DNA of 64,000 nt from Elusimicrobiota bacterium (lineage in GTDB: Bacteria; Elusimicrobiota; Elusimicrobia; Elusimicrobiales; UBA9959). Made by a program: the position numbers and the translations under genes. The stretch covers positions 44,204 through 108,203 of the forward strand of contig JAGVVD010000022.1 of the NCBI GenBank assembly GCA_019135865.1. Reading direction: 5' to 3'. The number at the start of each line of letters is the position of its first letter. Within the stretch, counting starts at the first letter, position 1. Below are positions 15,692-24,176 of this stretch, in pieces. The notes under the pieces are model-generated. The model did not search any database and was not told the DNA's origin. It worked only from the letters and a program-made list of their open reading frames with translations.

Positions 15692-17722
15692 GTGAGAACT
15701 GGATATCTCTTCCGTTCCCTACGGTCCTGCGCCGCGGCGCTGCTCCTGGCGTTCCCGCCGGCTGCGCCGGCCGCGGAAGGGCCGGAGGAGTTCTGGGACT
15801 TCATGAGCGAGGAAGCCTCCAGCCTGACGGTCGCCTCCCCCATCCCCGAAACGGTTTTCGACAGCGTCTCCAATGTCGCCGTCATAGACCGCTCCGCTAT
15901 AGAGCGGTACAACTTCGCCTCGGTCTCCGACGCCCTCAGGACGCTGCCCGGCATAGCGGTGACCAGGACCTACCTTATGCACGCTCTCCCGACCATACGG
16001 GGGGCCCTGCAGGAGCATTACGCCAACAAGGTCCTCGTGATGATAAATAATGTCCCGATGTGGAACGCGGTGACCGGGGAAGGGGACCTCGATAGGGTGG
16101 ACATCAACGCCGTCGAACGAATAGAGGTCCTGCGCGGACCGGCTTCCGTCCTTTACGGGTCGAACGCCCTTACCGGGGCGATCAACATAGTTCTGCGCGA
16201 GACCGCGGCGCCCTCGGCGGGCGGATTCTGGGGTGGTCTCGGCACGGCGGCCGGCGGCTATGGCGGCAAGCTCTCGCTCTCCAGGGCCGGGGGCTTTTAT
16301 TCCGGGAAGCGGGGGGACGCCTCTTTCACCGCGGCGGCCGGCTCCAGGAACGAGGAACAGCCCAGGACCTTCTTCACCGACGAGGACAGGAACGTCGCCC
16401 TGGCGCACGAGTACATAAGGCCCCGCGGACTCTCGCTCGCCGCGCGACGGGGGGGGACTTCGCTGCTTTTCAACGCCGCCGCCAGCGAACAGAACTACCT
16501 GGGCAACTCGCTGGACCTGCCGAGCGGCGGGCTTTTCAGCGAGACGAAGGAGATGGCGGCTGCCGCTGCCTCCCACGAGTTCGCGCCGTCCTGGGGCGGC
16601 CTGAAACTGTCCGCGGTCTACGACTGGCAGCGGCGCAATATCCCGCGCGACGCCTCGGACGATCTGCGCTCCGACATAGAGGGATCGCGACTGAACGCCT
16701 CCGCGGTGGCCGTGGCGCGGCTGGGCGGGAACGGCCACCTGGAGGCCGGCGCCGCCCGGGAGTACCGGGAGGCGATGCGCTATCGCAACTATTACAGCAA
16801 GAGCGGGACCGAGGAATCGGACAACGGCCTGGCCGGACGCTCGAGCGCCGAGACTTCCGCCCATCTCCAGGCCGGCTATGAAAGCGGCCCCTGGCGCCTG
16901 CTGGCCGGCGGCCGCTATACGCGCGACAGCCGTTCCTGGAACAACACCTCGGCCAGGGCCTCGGCCATCTACGAGTTCGACGCCCGCAAGAGCCTGAAAC
17001 TGCTTTTCAGCCAGTCGTTCCGCGCTCCCACCCCTTTCGAACAGTATTTCGAGCCCTCCACGGTCACGGTACTGGGAAATCCCGCCCTGGAACCCGAACG
17101 TATGGAGACCTGGGAACTCGCCTACCTGGTCTCCCGGGACAACCTGTTCGCGCATTTCACGGTCTACAGCGCGAAGTACAGGGATACGATATTCCGCGCC
17201 CTCGGCGATTTCACCCGGGACGGGGTCTCCTACACGAACGTCAATCACTACGCGAACGCCCCGTCCTACGGCGCGGAGGGACTGGAGATCCATCTGCGGC
17301 GTAACGCCGGGAGCCTGCACTATTTCCTCTCGCTGGACGTCTCCCGCGGCGACCGCGGGGACGAAAGGGCCGTGCCGGCGCCCGGGGCGTTCGGTCTCGC
17401 GGGAGGGACGTCCTGGAACTACAAGTACGTGCCGCAGTACAGCTTCTCCGGAGGCCTCTACGGCGAACGGGGCCGTTTCTCGGCCTCCTGCGTCCTTAAT
17501 TCCTGGGGACCGACGCGCTCGCTGCGGGAGAGGATCCCCGCGCAGTTCTGGGCCGACCTGAACCTGGGCTGGAGGTCCGGCCCCGGGCGGCACGCCCTCG
17601 CGGTCAGGAACATAGCGGGCAATGCCGTCGAGGTGCCGGAGTACGTGCGTCTCAAGGTAGTGGAGAGGCTGCCGTTATACACGGGCAGGACGATGGAGTA
17701 CACTTTCAATTACCGTTTCTGA
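15692..17722 (+). CDS. TonB-dependent outer-membrane receptor
   Basis: A 676-residue outer-membrane beta-barrel receptor. A signal peptide (LRSCAAALLLAFPPAAPAA) is followed by a plug domain with VAVIDRSAIERYNFASVSDALR, LPGIAVTR, IRGALQ and the classic VERIEVLRGPASVLYGSNALTGAINIV. The barrel ends in aromatic FNYRF, as expected for outer-membrane insertion. No TonB box was identified with confidence. The start was set at GTG 15692 because AAGGAGAG lies nine bases ahead; the longer frame from GTG 15626 lacks such a site. The gene leads an operon with a substrate-binding protein, a histidine kinase and response regulators, so it may import or report a ligand. The ligand is unknown. Confidence 0.9.
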   Translation: MRTGYLFRSLRSCAAALLLAFPPAAPAAEGPEEFWDFMSEEASSLTVASPIPETVFDSVSNVAVIDRSAIERYNFASVSDALRTLPGIAVTRTYLMHALPTIRGALQEHYANKVLVMINNVPMWNAVTGEGDLDRVDINAVERIEVLRGPASVLYGSNALTGAINIVLRETAAPSAGGFWGGLGTAAGGYGGKLSLSRAGGFYSGKRGDASFTAAAGSRNEEQPRTFFTDEDRNVALAHEYIRPRGLSLAARRGGTSLLFNAAASEQNYLGNSLDLPSGGLFSETKEMAAAAASHEFAPSWGGLKLSAVYDWQRRNIPRDASDDLRSDIEGSRLNASAVAVARLGGNGHLEAGAAREYREAMRYRNYYSKSGTEESDNGLAGRSSAETSAHLQAGYESGPWRLLAGGRYTRDSRSWNNTSARASAIYEFDARKSLKLLFSQSFRAPTPFEQYFEPSTVTVLGNPALEPERMETWELAYLVSRDNLFAHFTVYSAKYRDTIFRALGDFTRDGVSYTNVNHYANAPSYGAEGLEIHLRRNAGSLHYFLSLDVSRGDRGDERAVPAPGAFGLAGGTSWNYKYVPQYSFSGGLYGERGRFSASCVLNSWGPTRSLRERIPAQFWADLNLGWRSGPGRHALAVRNIAGNAVEVPEYVRLKVVERLPLYTGRTMEYTFNYRF

Positions 17723-17726
17723 ACCG

Positions 17727-18605
17727 ATGAAAATCCTTTCGCTATCGCTTCTGCAGGTCTTCTCCTGGTGCTCCGCGCCGGCCCTGGCCGCCCGCGACGA
17801 GCGGGTGATAGCCGTGCTGACCCGGGCGGAGAGCGTCTACATGGAGGCTTTTTCCGCCTTCCAGGCGGCCTACGGCTCGGAGATAAGATACTACGATCTC
17901 TCCAAAGGTGCCCCTGCTTTGCCGAAGGAGGCGCGGACCATAGTCACTTTCGGCGGCAAGGCGGCCTCTTTCCGTTATCCGGGAGGCACGAAGGTGATCT
18001 ACGCGATGGCCCCCGGCCTGCGGTTGCCCGGAACGCGCTCCCCCGGCGCCGTCAAGATAAGCATGGTCCCTCCCGTCGCCCGCGTCCTGAAAAGGCTGAA
18101 AGAGATACAACCGGGCCTGATGACCCTCGCGATTTTCTGGACCGCCGAACGCTACGCCCCTCTGATCGAGGAGGCCGGACTCCGCGGCAGGGAGCTCGGC
18201 GTTTCGATCTCCGCCGTGAAGATAAAGACCCCCGGGGACCTGCCGGCCGCCATACGCGCGGAGAACGGCAGGATGGACGCCATCTGGCTGCCGCCGGACC
18301 CGTTGCTGCTGACCCCTTCGACGCTGCGCATATTCACCTCCTTCGCCTGGGGCAACGCGGTCCCTCTTTACGGCAGCACGAGAGGCATGACGCGGGAAGG
18401 CGCGGCCGCCTCGGTCGGAGTAAGTTTTAAAGTCATCGGGATGGCCGCGGCCGAAGCGGCCAGGAAGGCGGAAGCGGGGGAACCCCTGCCCGACATAATC
18501 TATCCGGAGAGCGAGGACCTGACGCTCAACGCCTCCTCCGCCAGGCGCTGCGGGCTCAGGTTCTCCCGCGAGCTGGTGGAAAGCGCGGAGTACCTCTTCC
18601 CATGA
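17727..18605 (+). CDS. Exported ABC_sub_bind-like substrate-binding protein
   Basis: A 292-residue exported protein with a signal peptide (residues 1-21, ending SAPALAA) and the two-lobed fold of ABC_sub_bind-type (YhdW/TrpX-like) binding proteins. Visible features are the first-lobe strand RVIAVLTRAES, TIVTFGGKAA, the second-lobe MTLAIFWTAERYAPLIEEA, and WLPPDPLLLTPSTLRIF before the last lobe crossing. No permease or ATPase gene accompanies it. Instead it overlaps by 4 bp the gene for a membrane histidine kinase. In such arrangements the binding protein often delivers a ligand signal to the kinase rather than serving transport. The ligand is unknown. Confidence 0.78.
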   Translation: MKILSLSLLQVFSWCSAPALAARDERVIAVLTRAESVYMEAFSAFQAAYGSEIRYYDLSKGAPALPKEARTIVTFGGKAASFRYPGGTKVIYAMAPGLRLPGTRSPGAVKISMVPPVARVLKRLKEIQPGLMTLAIFWTAERYAPLIEEAGLRGRELGVSISAVKIKTPGDLPAAIRAENGRMDAIWLPPDPLLLTPSTLRIFTSFAWGNAVPLYGSTRGMTREGAAASVGVSFKVIGMAAAEAARKAEAGEPLPDIIYPESEDLTLNASSARRCGLRFSRELVESAEYLFP

Positions 18606-20452
18606 AACTGCACCTGAAAGTCATGCTCTTCGCCCTGGCCCTGATAGGAGGGGCCCTGGCGGCGAACATCTACTTTTCCCGCGCCGCTGTCTCCGAGGCG
18701 ATAAGCGCCCAGATAGCCGAGGCGGGGGAGATCGCGGCGACCGGGCTGTTCCCCGCCATGCGGGAAGCGCTGAACGCGCGCAGCGAGGCCGAGGGCCTCA
18801 GGGCGCTGCACGACTTCTCGCGCAGGACCGGCGCCCTCTACGCGGCCCTGGTCCTCGCCGACGGGCAGGTCGTGGCCCATACCAACGTGGCGCTGGCCGG
18901 CTCTTCGATGGCCGACCCGCTGCTTTCGCGGGCGGTCTGGAGCGGGGACATAGCCTTCCTCCGTTCCGCCGTCGGAGAAGGCGACCTCCGGGAAGAGACC
19001 GTCGAGACCCTCATTCCCGTTCCTTACGAGGCCCCGCCCTCCGGCGAGTCGCTCATATTCGAAGGGATCCCGGAAGGGGACAAGTTCGCCGGTTTCCTGC
19101 GCGCCGCCCTTCCACTGGCCCCGGCGAAAAAGGCCGAGACCGACATCGGCTTCAAACTGATGATAGTCGCCCTGGTCATCTCCGCCGCTACGCTGGTCAT
19201 ATCGGCTCTTTTCATCAGGCTGATACTGCGCCAGGTCGCCCTGCTGAGCGAGGGCATGATGAAGGTGCGCGAGGGCGACTACGACGTCTCCGTACCCGTT
19301 GTCTCGCGCGACGAACTGGGGGAGGCGGCCGAAAGTTTCAACAAGCTCAGCCGCGGCCTCGCGGAAACGACGGTCTCGAAGGAACACCTCGACTCCCTGA
19401 TAGAAGGCATGCCCGACCCGGTGATCATCGCCGGCCTGGACGGCGGGATCATCCGGGCGAACAGGGCGGCGGTCCTCTTCTCGGGCTACGATTTCAAAGG
19501 ACCGGAGCCCGTGGCCCTCCGCGCCATGCTGGAGCCCGAGGCGGCGGGGGCTCCCCATCCCTGCGACCTTCTGGAGAAGGGCGCGCATATACGCGAACTG
19601 GACCTCTTGCTGGTGGCCAGCGACGGCCGCCGCAGGCCCGCCATGCTCTCGGCCGCGCCGGCCGGGGATCAGCTGGTCGTGGTGCTCAAGGACACCGCCC
19701 AGCATAAGGAATCGGAAGCGCGGGTGGCCAGGTACCTGAAAGAGGTGGAGCGCGTCAACAGCGAACTGGACTCCTTCGCGCATACGGTCTCGCACGACCT
19801 GAAGGAGCCGCTGCGCGGCATAGAAATGTTCTCCGGGATACTCATCTCGGACTACGGCGCGAGTCTCGATCCCCAGGCCTCCGACTATCTGTCCAGGGTC
19901 GTCAAGGCGGCGGGACGCATGCGGCGCCTGATCGACGACCTGCTCGGCTACGCCCGCGTAGCCCGGACGCGCAATCCCTACGAGAGGACCTCCTCGGCCG
20001 GACTGGTCGCCGAGGCGGCGGCCGGGCTGTCGGCGCTGATCGGCGAAAAAGGGGCCTCGGTCCTCCCGGGCGGGGACCTCCCCGAGATATTCTGCGACCC
20101 GGTGAAAATGCGCCAGGTATTCCACAACCTGCTCAGCAACGCGCTCAAATATAACGACGCCCCGAAGCCCGAAGTCAGGGTCGAAGCCGAGCTTTTCGGG
20201 CAGTACTGGAAATTCTCGGTCACCGACAACGGGATAGGGGTGCCGCCCCAGTACTCAGAAGAGATCTTCAAGATGTTCAAACGGCTCCATTCGCGCCACG
20301 AGTACGGCGGCGGGACCGGGGCCGGCCTGGCGATAGCGCATAAGATCATAGAGGAGCACGGAGGCCGGATCTGGGTGGACTCGGAGGAGGGCAAGGGCTC
20401 CTCGTTCAGGTTCATAATACCCGCCGCCCCGGGAAAGGACAGGGAGGCCTGA
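18602..20452 (+). CDS. Membrane histidine kinase with periplasmic sensor, HAMP and PAS
   Basis: A 616-residue sensor kinase. TM1 spans about residues 6-24, a periplasmic domain of about 155 residues follows, and TM2 lies near 183-205. A HAMP linker (VREGDYDVSVPVVSRDELGE) and a PAS domain (from LIEGMPDPVIIA, about 262-370) come next. The phospho-acceptor is His398 in TVSHDLKEPLRGIEMF, the phytochrome-like HisKA type. The ATPase domain shows NLLSNALKYN, VTDNGIGVP and GGTGAGLAIAHKI. Its partner is most likely the Rcp1-type receiver encoded one base downstream. Overlap with the binding-protein gene suggests that protein delivers the signal. Confidence 0.9.
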   Translation: MKLHLKVMLFALALIGGALAANIYFSRAAVSEAISAQIAEAGEIAATGLFPAMREALNARSEAEGLRALHDFSRRTGALYAALVLADGQVVAHTNVALAGSSMADPLLSRAVWSGDIAFLRSAVGEGDLREETVETLIPVPYEAPPSGESLIFEGIPEGDKFAGFLRAALPLAPAKKAETDIGFKLMIVALVISAATLVISALFIRLILRQVALLSEGMMKVREGDYDVSVPVVSRDELGEAAESFNKLSRGLAETTVSKEHLDSLIEGMPDPVIIAGLDGGIIRANRAAVLFSGYDFKGPEPVALRAMLEPEAAGAPHPCDLLEKGAHIRELDLLLVASDGRRRPAMLSAAPAGDQLVVVLKDTAQHKESEARVARYLKEVERVNSELDSFAHTVSHDLKEPLRGIEMFSGILISDYGASLDPQASDYLSRVVKAAGRMRRLIDDLLGYARVARTRNPYERTSSAGLVAEAAAGLSALIGEKGASVLPGGDLPEIFCDPVKMRQVFHNLLSNALKYNDAPKPEVRVEAELFGQYWKFSVTDNGIGVPPQYSEEIFKMFKRLHSRHEYGGGTGAGLAIAHKIIEEHGGRIWVDSEEGKGSSFRFIIPAAPGKDREA

Positions 20453-20453
20453 A

Positions 20454-20891
20454 ATGACGCCGATAAACGGGGAGAAGCCCAGCCTGCTGCTGGTGGAGGA
20501 CAACGAGGACGATGTACTGATAGCCCGCAGGGCCTTCGGGGAATTCCGCATATTTTCCGAAGTTAACGTGGCCCGCGACGGTCAGGAAGCGCTGGATATG
20601 CTTTCCGGGGCCGGAGGGCGCAGGCCCCTGAAACCGTCGCTGATACTTCTCGACATAACGCTGCCCCTGATGGACGGCATCGCCCTGCTAAAACGGCTGA
20701 AGGCGGACCCCGGGCTCCGCGCTATCCCGGTCATAATGCTGACGACGTCCTCCCGGCAGGAGGACGTGCAGCGGAGCTACGCCGCCGGCGCCGCCTCCTA
20801 TATAACCAAACCCCCGTCCCTGGAGGAGTACGCCGAGCTGGCCAGGAAGTTCGAGATGTACTGGATAACGGTATCCAGGCTGCCGGCCTGA
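20454..20891 (+). CDS. Rcp1-type single-domain response regulator
   Basis: A 145-residue stand-alone receiver. It has the acidic pair VEDNEDD, the phosphorylated Asp in SLILLDITLPLMDG, the Thr switch (MLTTSS) and the Lys in YITKPPS. The layout matches Rcp1-type receivers that pair with phytochrome-like kinases, which use the SHDLKEPLR phospho-acceptor motif found in the kinase encoded just before it. There is no output domain, so it probably acts through protein contacts or as a phosphate relay. ATG 20454 is one base after the kinase stop. Confidence 0.9.
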   Translation: MTPINGEKPSLLLVEDNEDDVLIARRAFGEFRIFSEVNVARDGQEALDMLSGAGGRRPLKPSLILLDITLPLMDGIALLKRLKADPGLRAIPVIMLTTSSRQEDVQRSYAAGAASYITKPPSLEEYAELARKFEMYWITVSRLPA

Positions 20892-20898
20892 GGACGAC

Positions 20899-21603
20899 AT
20901 GACCCCGCTCAAAAAGCTGCCGATACCCGATATAGCGCTGCTGAAGTGGCGCAATATCGCCGATCTGCTGGCCGAAGTGGCGGAAGTCCCCGCCGCCTCG
21001 ATAAACATGCTGGAAGGAGATCACCTGCGCGTCATAGGCGTCAGCAAGGGTCCGGACAGACCCGTCGCCGAGGGAGCCCTCATCAACACCGGCGAGGAGT
21101 CCCGGAGCTACTGCGGCGCGGTCATACAGGCCAGGGAGCGGCTTATAGTCCAAGACGCGCGCAGGAGCGCCTTCTGGAAAAACGGCGAGATGGTGAAGGC
21201 CGGGTTCATCTCCTACGCCGGCGTCCCCATCTTCCATCCCGACGGGGACATTTTCGGGAGCATCTGCCTCTTCGACCGCAAGACCAACGATTTCCAGGGG
21301 CCGGTGCTGCGGCTCATGGAGGAATTCGCCGACATCATAACGGGGCACCTCTCGCTGATAGCCAAGAACGCGCAGCTGGAGGAGACGCTCAAGGAGGTGC
21401 GCACGCTGCAGGGGCTGATCCCTATCTGCGCCAACTGCAAGAAGATACGCGACGACAAGGGCTTCTGGCAGAAGGTGGAAGTATACCTGGAGCAGCGCTC
21501 GGCCGCGCGCTTCACGCACGGCCTCTGCGACGCCTGCGCCGACAAACTTTACGGCAAGGAATCCTGGTACAAGGACGTCAAGAAGCCGGGAAAGGGGGAA
21601 TAG
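20899..21603 (+). CDS. GAF-domain protein with C-terminal four-Cys motif
   Basis: A 234-residue soluble protein. Residues of about 15-150 form a GAF domain (YCGAVIQARERLIVQDAR, ISYAGVPIF, GSICLFDRK). A linker helix leads to a C-terminal module with C177-x2-C180 in ICANCKKIRDDKGFW and C210-x2-C213 in GLCDACADK. This ending is often found after receiver or GAF/PAS domains in bacterial signalling proteins and probably binds zinc. No kinase or nucleotide cyclase domain is present, so it may bind a small ligand and contact another protein. It follows the receiver gene by 7 bp and belongs to the same operon. Confidence 0.8.
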   Translation: MTPLKKLPIPDIALLKWRNIADLLAEVAEVPAASINMLEGDHLRVIGVSKGPDRPVAEGALINTGEESRSYCGAVIQARERLIVQDARRSAFWKNGEMVKAGFISYAGVPIFHPDGDIFGSICLFDRKTNDFQGPVLRLMEEFADIITGHLSLIAKNAQLEETLKEVRTLQGLIPICANCKKIRDDKGFWQKVEVYLEQRSAARFTHGLCDACADKLYGKESWYKDVKKPGKGE

Positions 21604-21633
21604 CCGGCCCTTCCGCGCGGCTCCGGGAGACAC

Positions 21634-22929
21634 ATGTCAGACAACGACGTTCCCGCCGAGGGGATATTACGTTCCTTCAGGCACCGCGACTACCGCCTCT
21701 TCTACTCCGGCCAGATCGTCTCGCTCACCGGCAACTGGATACAGACCACGGTGCAGGGCTGGCTGGTCTACAGCCTGACCCTGTCCTCCGCCGCGCTGGG
21801 AGCGGTCGGTTTCGCCGCCATGGCCCCTACGCTGCTGCTCGGCGCTTTCGCCGGGGTATACGCGGACCGCTGGGACCGGCGCCGGGCCCTGATCGGCACG
21901 CAGGCGCTGGCCATGCTGCAGGCCTCGCTCCTGGCCGCGCTGACCGTGTCCGGCGTCGTGCAGGTCTGGCAGATAGCGCTGCTGGCCTGCTTCGCGGGCT
22001 GCGTCGGGGCTTTCGACATGCCGATACGCCAGTCCTTCGTGGTGGAACTGGTCGGCCGGCGCGACCTGTCGAACGCGCTGGCGCTCAACTCGATGATGTT
22101 CAATATGGCCCGTATCGCGGGTCCCGCCGCGGCCGGCGTCCTGATAGGCCTGATGGGACCCGGGTGGTGTTTCGCGCTCAACGCCGCCACCTACACTTTC
22201 GTGATCGCCGCGCTCTGGAGGATATCCGGCAAAAGGGACGGCGCGCGGGACGCGGCGCCGCGCGAACCGGTCATGGAATCCCTCAAGGCGGGCCTGCGCT
22301 ACGCCTGGAAGCATCACCATATACGCAATCCGCTGATACTCCTGGCCTGCGTCAGCACGGTTGTAATGCCTTTCATGACGCTGATGCCGGTGGCCGCGGC
22401 CGAACTGCTGGGAGGGGGACCGGGAACGCTGGGCCTGCTGTTGTCCTGCGTCGGGGCCGGGGCCTTCGCCGGCGGACTGCATCTCGCCGGCCGCGGTTCG
22501 CCCAGGAGGATGGGGGCCCTGATCGGGTCCGCCTCGGTGCTCTACGGCGCCGCGGTGATCGCGTTCTCCTTCTCAAGGGTGCCGGCGGCCTCCTTCCCGC
22601 TGCTGGTGGCGGCCGGCGCCGGCATGATGCGCCAGTCGGTCGGCTGCAATACGCTGATACAGAGCCTTGTGGCGGACAATATGCGCGGGCGGGTGATGAG
22701 CCTCTACGTGCTGACCTTCGTCGGACTGGCGCCCCTCGGCAGCCTCTTCCTGGGCTGGCTGGCGGAGCATATCGGCATAGCGGGAGCGGTGCGGCTGGCG
22801 GGGTTCTGGGTGCTCCTCTCCGCGGCCTGGTTCATCTCCAGGCTCTGGGAGATGAAGGAGAGCGTGAGGCGTCTCTCGGCGGAGACGGAGGCGGCCGGCG
22901 GCGCCGCCTGGCTCAAGGAACTTATCTGA
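21634..22929 (+). CDS. MFS transporter, EntS-like exporter
   Basis: A 431-residue major facilitator with about 12 membrane segments, resembling the enterobactin-exporter (EntS/MFS_3) subfamily. It starts with the typical cytosolic entry FRHRDYRLFYSGQIVSLTGNWIQ, carries YADRWDRRRALIG in the loop between helices 2 and 3, and has FDMPIRQSFVVELVGRRDL and NSMMFNMARIAGPAAAG in the first half. The substrate is not determined; siderophores, drugs or lipids are possible. It follows the GAF gene by 30 bp and may belong to the same transcript. It converges on msrB with a gap of 6 bp. Confidence 0.85.
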   Translation: MSDNDVPAEGILRSFRHRDYRLFYSGQIVSLTGNWIQTTVQGWLVYSLTLSSAALGAVGFAAMAPTLLLGAFAGVYADRWDRRRALIGTQALAMLQASLLAALTVSGVVQVWQIALLACFAGCVGAFDMPIRQSFVVELVGRRDLSNALALNSMMFNMARIAGPAAAGVLIGLMGPGWCFALNAATYTFVIAALWRISGKRDGARDAAPREPVMESLKAGLRYAWKHHHIRNPLILLACVSTVVMPFMTLMPVAAAELLGGGPGTLGLLLSCVGAGAFAGGLHLAGRGSPRRMGALIGSASVLYGAAVIAFSFSRVPAASFPLLVAAGAGMMRQSVGCNTLIQSLVADNMRGRVMSLYVLTFVGLAPLGSLFLGWLAEHIGIAGAVRLAGFWVLLSAAWFISRLWEMKESVRRLSAETEAAGGAAWLKELI

Positions 22930-22935
22930 CCGGCC

Positions 22936-23454
22936 TCAGGGCTTTTTGAAAAGCGGCAGGTACTCCCCGTACCCTTCTTTCTCGAGCTCCTCCAGCGGCA
23001 CGAAACGCAGCGCCGCCGAGTTCACGCAGTAGCGCAGGCCGCCGGGGCCCGGGCCGTCGGGGAAAACATGCCCCAGGTGGGAATCGCTGGTGCGGGACCT
23101 GACCTCCGTGCGGACCATCCCGTGGCTCTCGTCCGGCTTCTCCTCGACGGCGCCGCTTTTGAGCGGCCTGGTGAAGCTCGGCCAGCCGGAACCGGAATCG
23201 AACTTGTCCGTGGAAGCGAAGAGAGGTTCCCCGCTTATGGGGTCCACGTAAAGCCCCGGCCTTTTGTTATCCCAGTACTCGTTGGCGAACGGCGGCTCCG
23301 TGCCGCATTCCTTCATCACCCTGTACTGTTCCGGCGTCAATCCGGCCGCGGAGTTCTTTTCAGGTTCTTCTTCCGCCATATCGCTCCTCCCCGCGCCGCC
23401 CGAGCAGCCGAGCAGGGCGGCGGCGGTCATCGTCAGTAATAAAGCCCGTTTCAT
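22936..23454 (-). CDS. msrB: Peptide-methionine (R)-S-oxide reductase MsrB, lipoprotein form
   Basis: A 172-residue MsrB that repairs Met-R-sulfoxide in proteins outside the inner membrane. The N-terminus [17 protein letters not shown] has a lipobox with Cys17, so it is predicted to be lipid-anchored. MsrB signatures are GTEPPF, the core segment with Gly-Ser-Gly-Trp-Pro-Ser-Phe, [12 protein letters not shown] and the catalytic Cys in [11 protein letters not shown]. The paired CxxC motifs that bind zinc in many MsrB proteins are absent, so it is the zinc-free type. ATG 23454 is chosen because GGGAG is six bases ahead. It lies 14 bp behind mntP, and the two probably form an oxidative-stress operon. 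Confidence 0.9.
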   Translation of the reverse strand: MKRALLLTMTAAALLGCSGGAGRSDMAEEEPEKNSAAGLTPEQYRVMKECGTEPPFANEYWDNKRPGLYVDPISGEPLFASTDKFDSGSGWPSFTRPLKSGAVEEKPDESHGMVRTEVRSRTSDSHLGHVFPDGPGPGGLRYCVNSAALRFVPLEELEKEGYGEYLPLFKKP

Positions 23455-23468
23455 GTCCATCTCCCGGT

Positions 23469-24050
23469 TCAAAAACCGATAAATCCCAGGTGCGAGAGCA
23501 GTATCTTGAGGCCGATCAGCACCAGGATGACGCCGCCGGCGGCCTCCATCCTGTGCTCGAAGAAATGCCCGCCGGCGGACCCCAGCCTCACTCCCGTCAC
23601 CGACATCGCAAAAGTCACGGCGCCTATCACGAGCACCGGGGCCGCCAGCGAGACCTGCAGGAAGGAGAAAGTGAGCCCCACGGCCAGCGCGTCTATGCTG
23701 GTGGCCACGGCCAGCACGGTGAGGGTCCAGGTGTGGAAAGGGCAGGCTTTCTCGCAGCCGCATTCCTCCTCCTCTTTTATCCTCGACGACTCGTAGATCA
23801 TCTTCCCGCCCACCGCGGTCAGCAGACCGAAAGCCAGCCAGTGGTCGAAGGCCTCGATATAGACCTTCATGCCCCGGCCCGCCAGCCAGCCCAGCACCGG
23901 CATCAGGGCCTGGAAACCGCCGAAGAAAGCCCCCATCTTGAGCGCGTGGGGGACATTGAGCCTGGTCATCGTCGCGCCGCTGGCCACGGCCACCGCGAAA
24001 GCGTCCAGGGAGAGGGCGAAAGCCAGCAGAAGTATCTCGGCCGCGGGCAT
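23469..24050 (-). CDS. mntP: Manganese efflux pump MntP
   Basis: A 193-residue inner-membrane protein with six hydrophobic segments in two homologous halves, as in MntP (YebN). Each half has the acidic signature: [13 protein letters not shown] in the first and [15 protein letters not shown] in the second, whose Asp residues are needed for Mn2+ export in the family. A cytosolic loop holds [14 protein letters not shown] with three Cys, possibly a metal sensor. ATG 24050 has TATAAT six bases ahead and no ribosome site, so it is probably translated from a leaderless mRNA; this also rules out a yybP-type riboswitch in the leader. Confidence 0.92.
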   Translation of the reverse strand: MPAAEILLLAFALSLDAFAVAVASGATMTRLNVPHALKMGAFFGGFQALMPVLGWLAGRGMKVYIEAFDHWLAFGLLTAVGGKMIYESSRIKEEEECGCEKACPFHTWTLTVLAVATSIDALAVGLTFSFLQVSLAAPVLVIGAVTFAMSVTGVRLGSAGGHFFEHRMEAAGGVILVLIGLKILLSHLGFIGF

Positions 24051-24056
24051 TCGAAG

Positions 24057-24062
24057 ATTATA
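24057..24062 (-). promoter_or_regulatory. Perfect -10 box six bases before mntP
   Basis: TATAAT on the minus strand, 24062-24057, with a 6-base gap to ATG 24050. The mRNA would begin at about the start codon. No good -35 box was found. Confidence 0.55.
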
Positions 24063-24111
24063 GTAAAAGAGGGGGGACTTACGGCCCAGACGGGCCTGGG
24101 TCCACCGGCCC

Positions 24112-24158
24112 TTACTGGAGCGGGCGCCCTTTAGTAAAATATTTACCGTAAGGTAAAT
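24112..24158 (+). promoter_or_regulatory. Promoter and palindromic operator upstream of the 24177 gene
   Basis: A weak -35 (TTACTG, 24112-24117) and TAAAAT (24135-24140) are 17 bp apart. The -10 box abuts a perfect inverted repeat, ATTTACC-GTAA-GGTAAAT, at 24141-24158, where a repressor would cover the transcription start. The ribosome site (GGGGGG) follows at 24165-24170. Confidence 0.5.
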
Positions 24159-24176
24159 TATCCCGGGGGGTACGCA

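Noticed and set aside
23455..23763. N-terminal extension of MsrB by about 100 residues
   Set aside because: The extra residues are the shadow of the end of mntP in another frame and would hide an obvious lipoprotein signal peptide.
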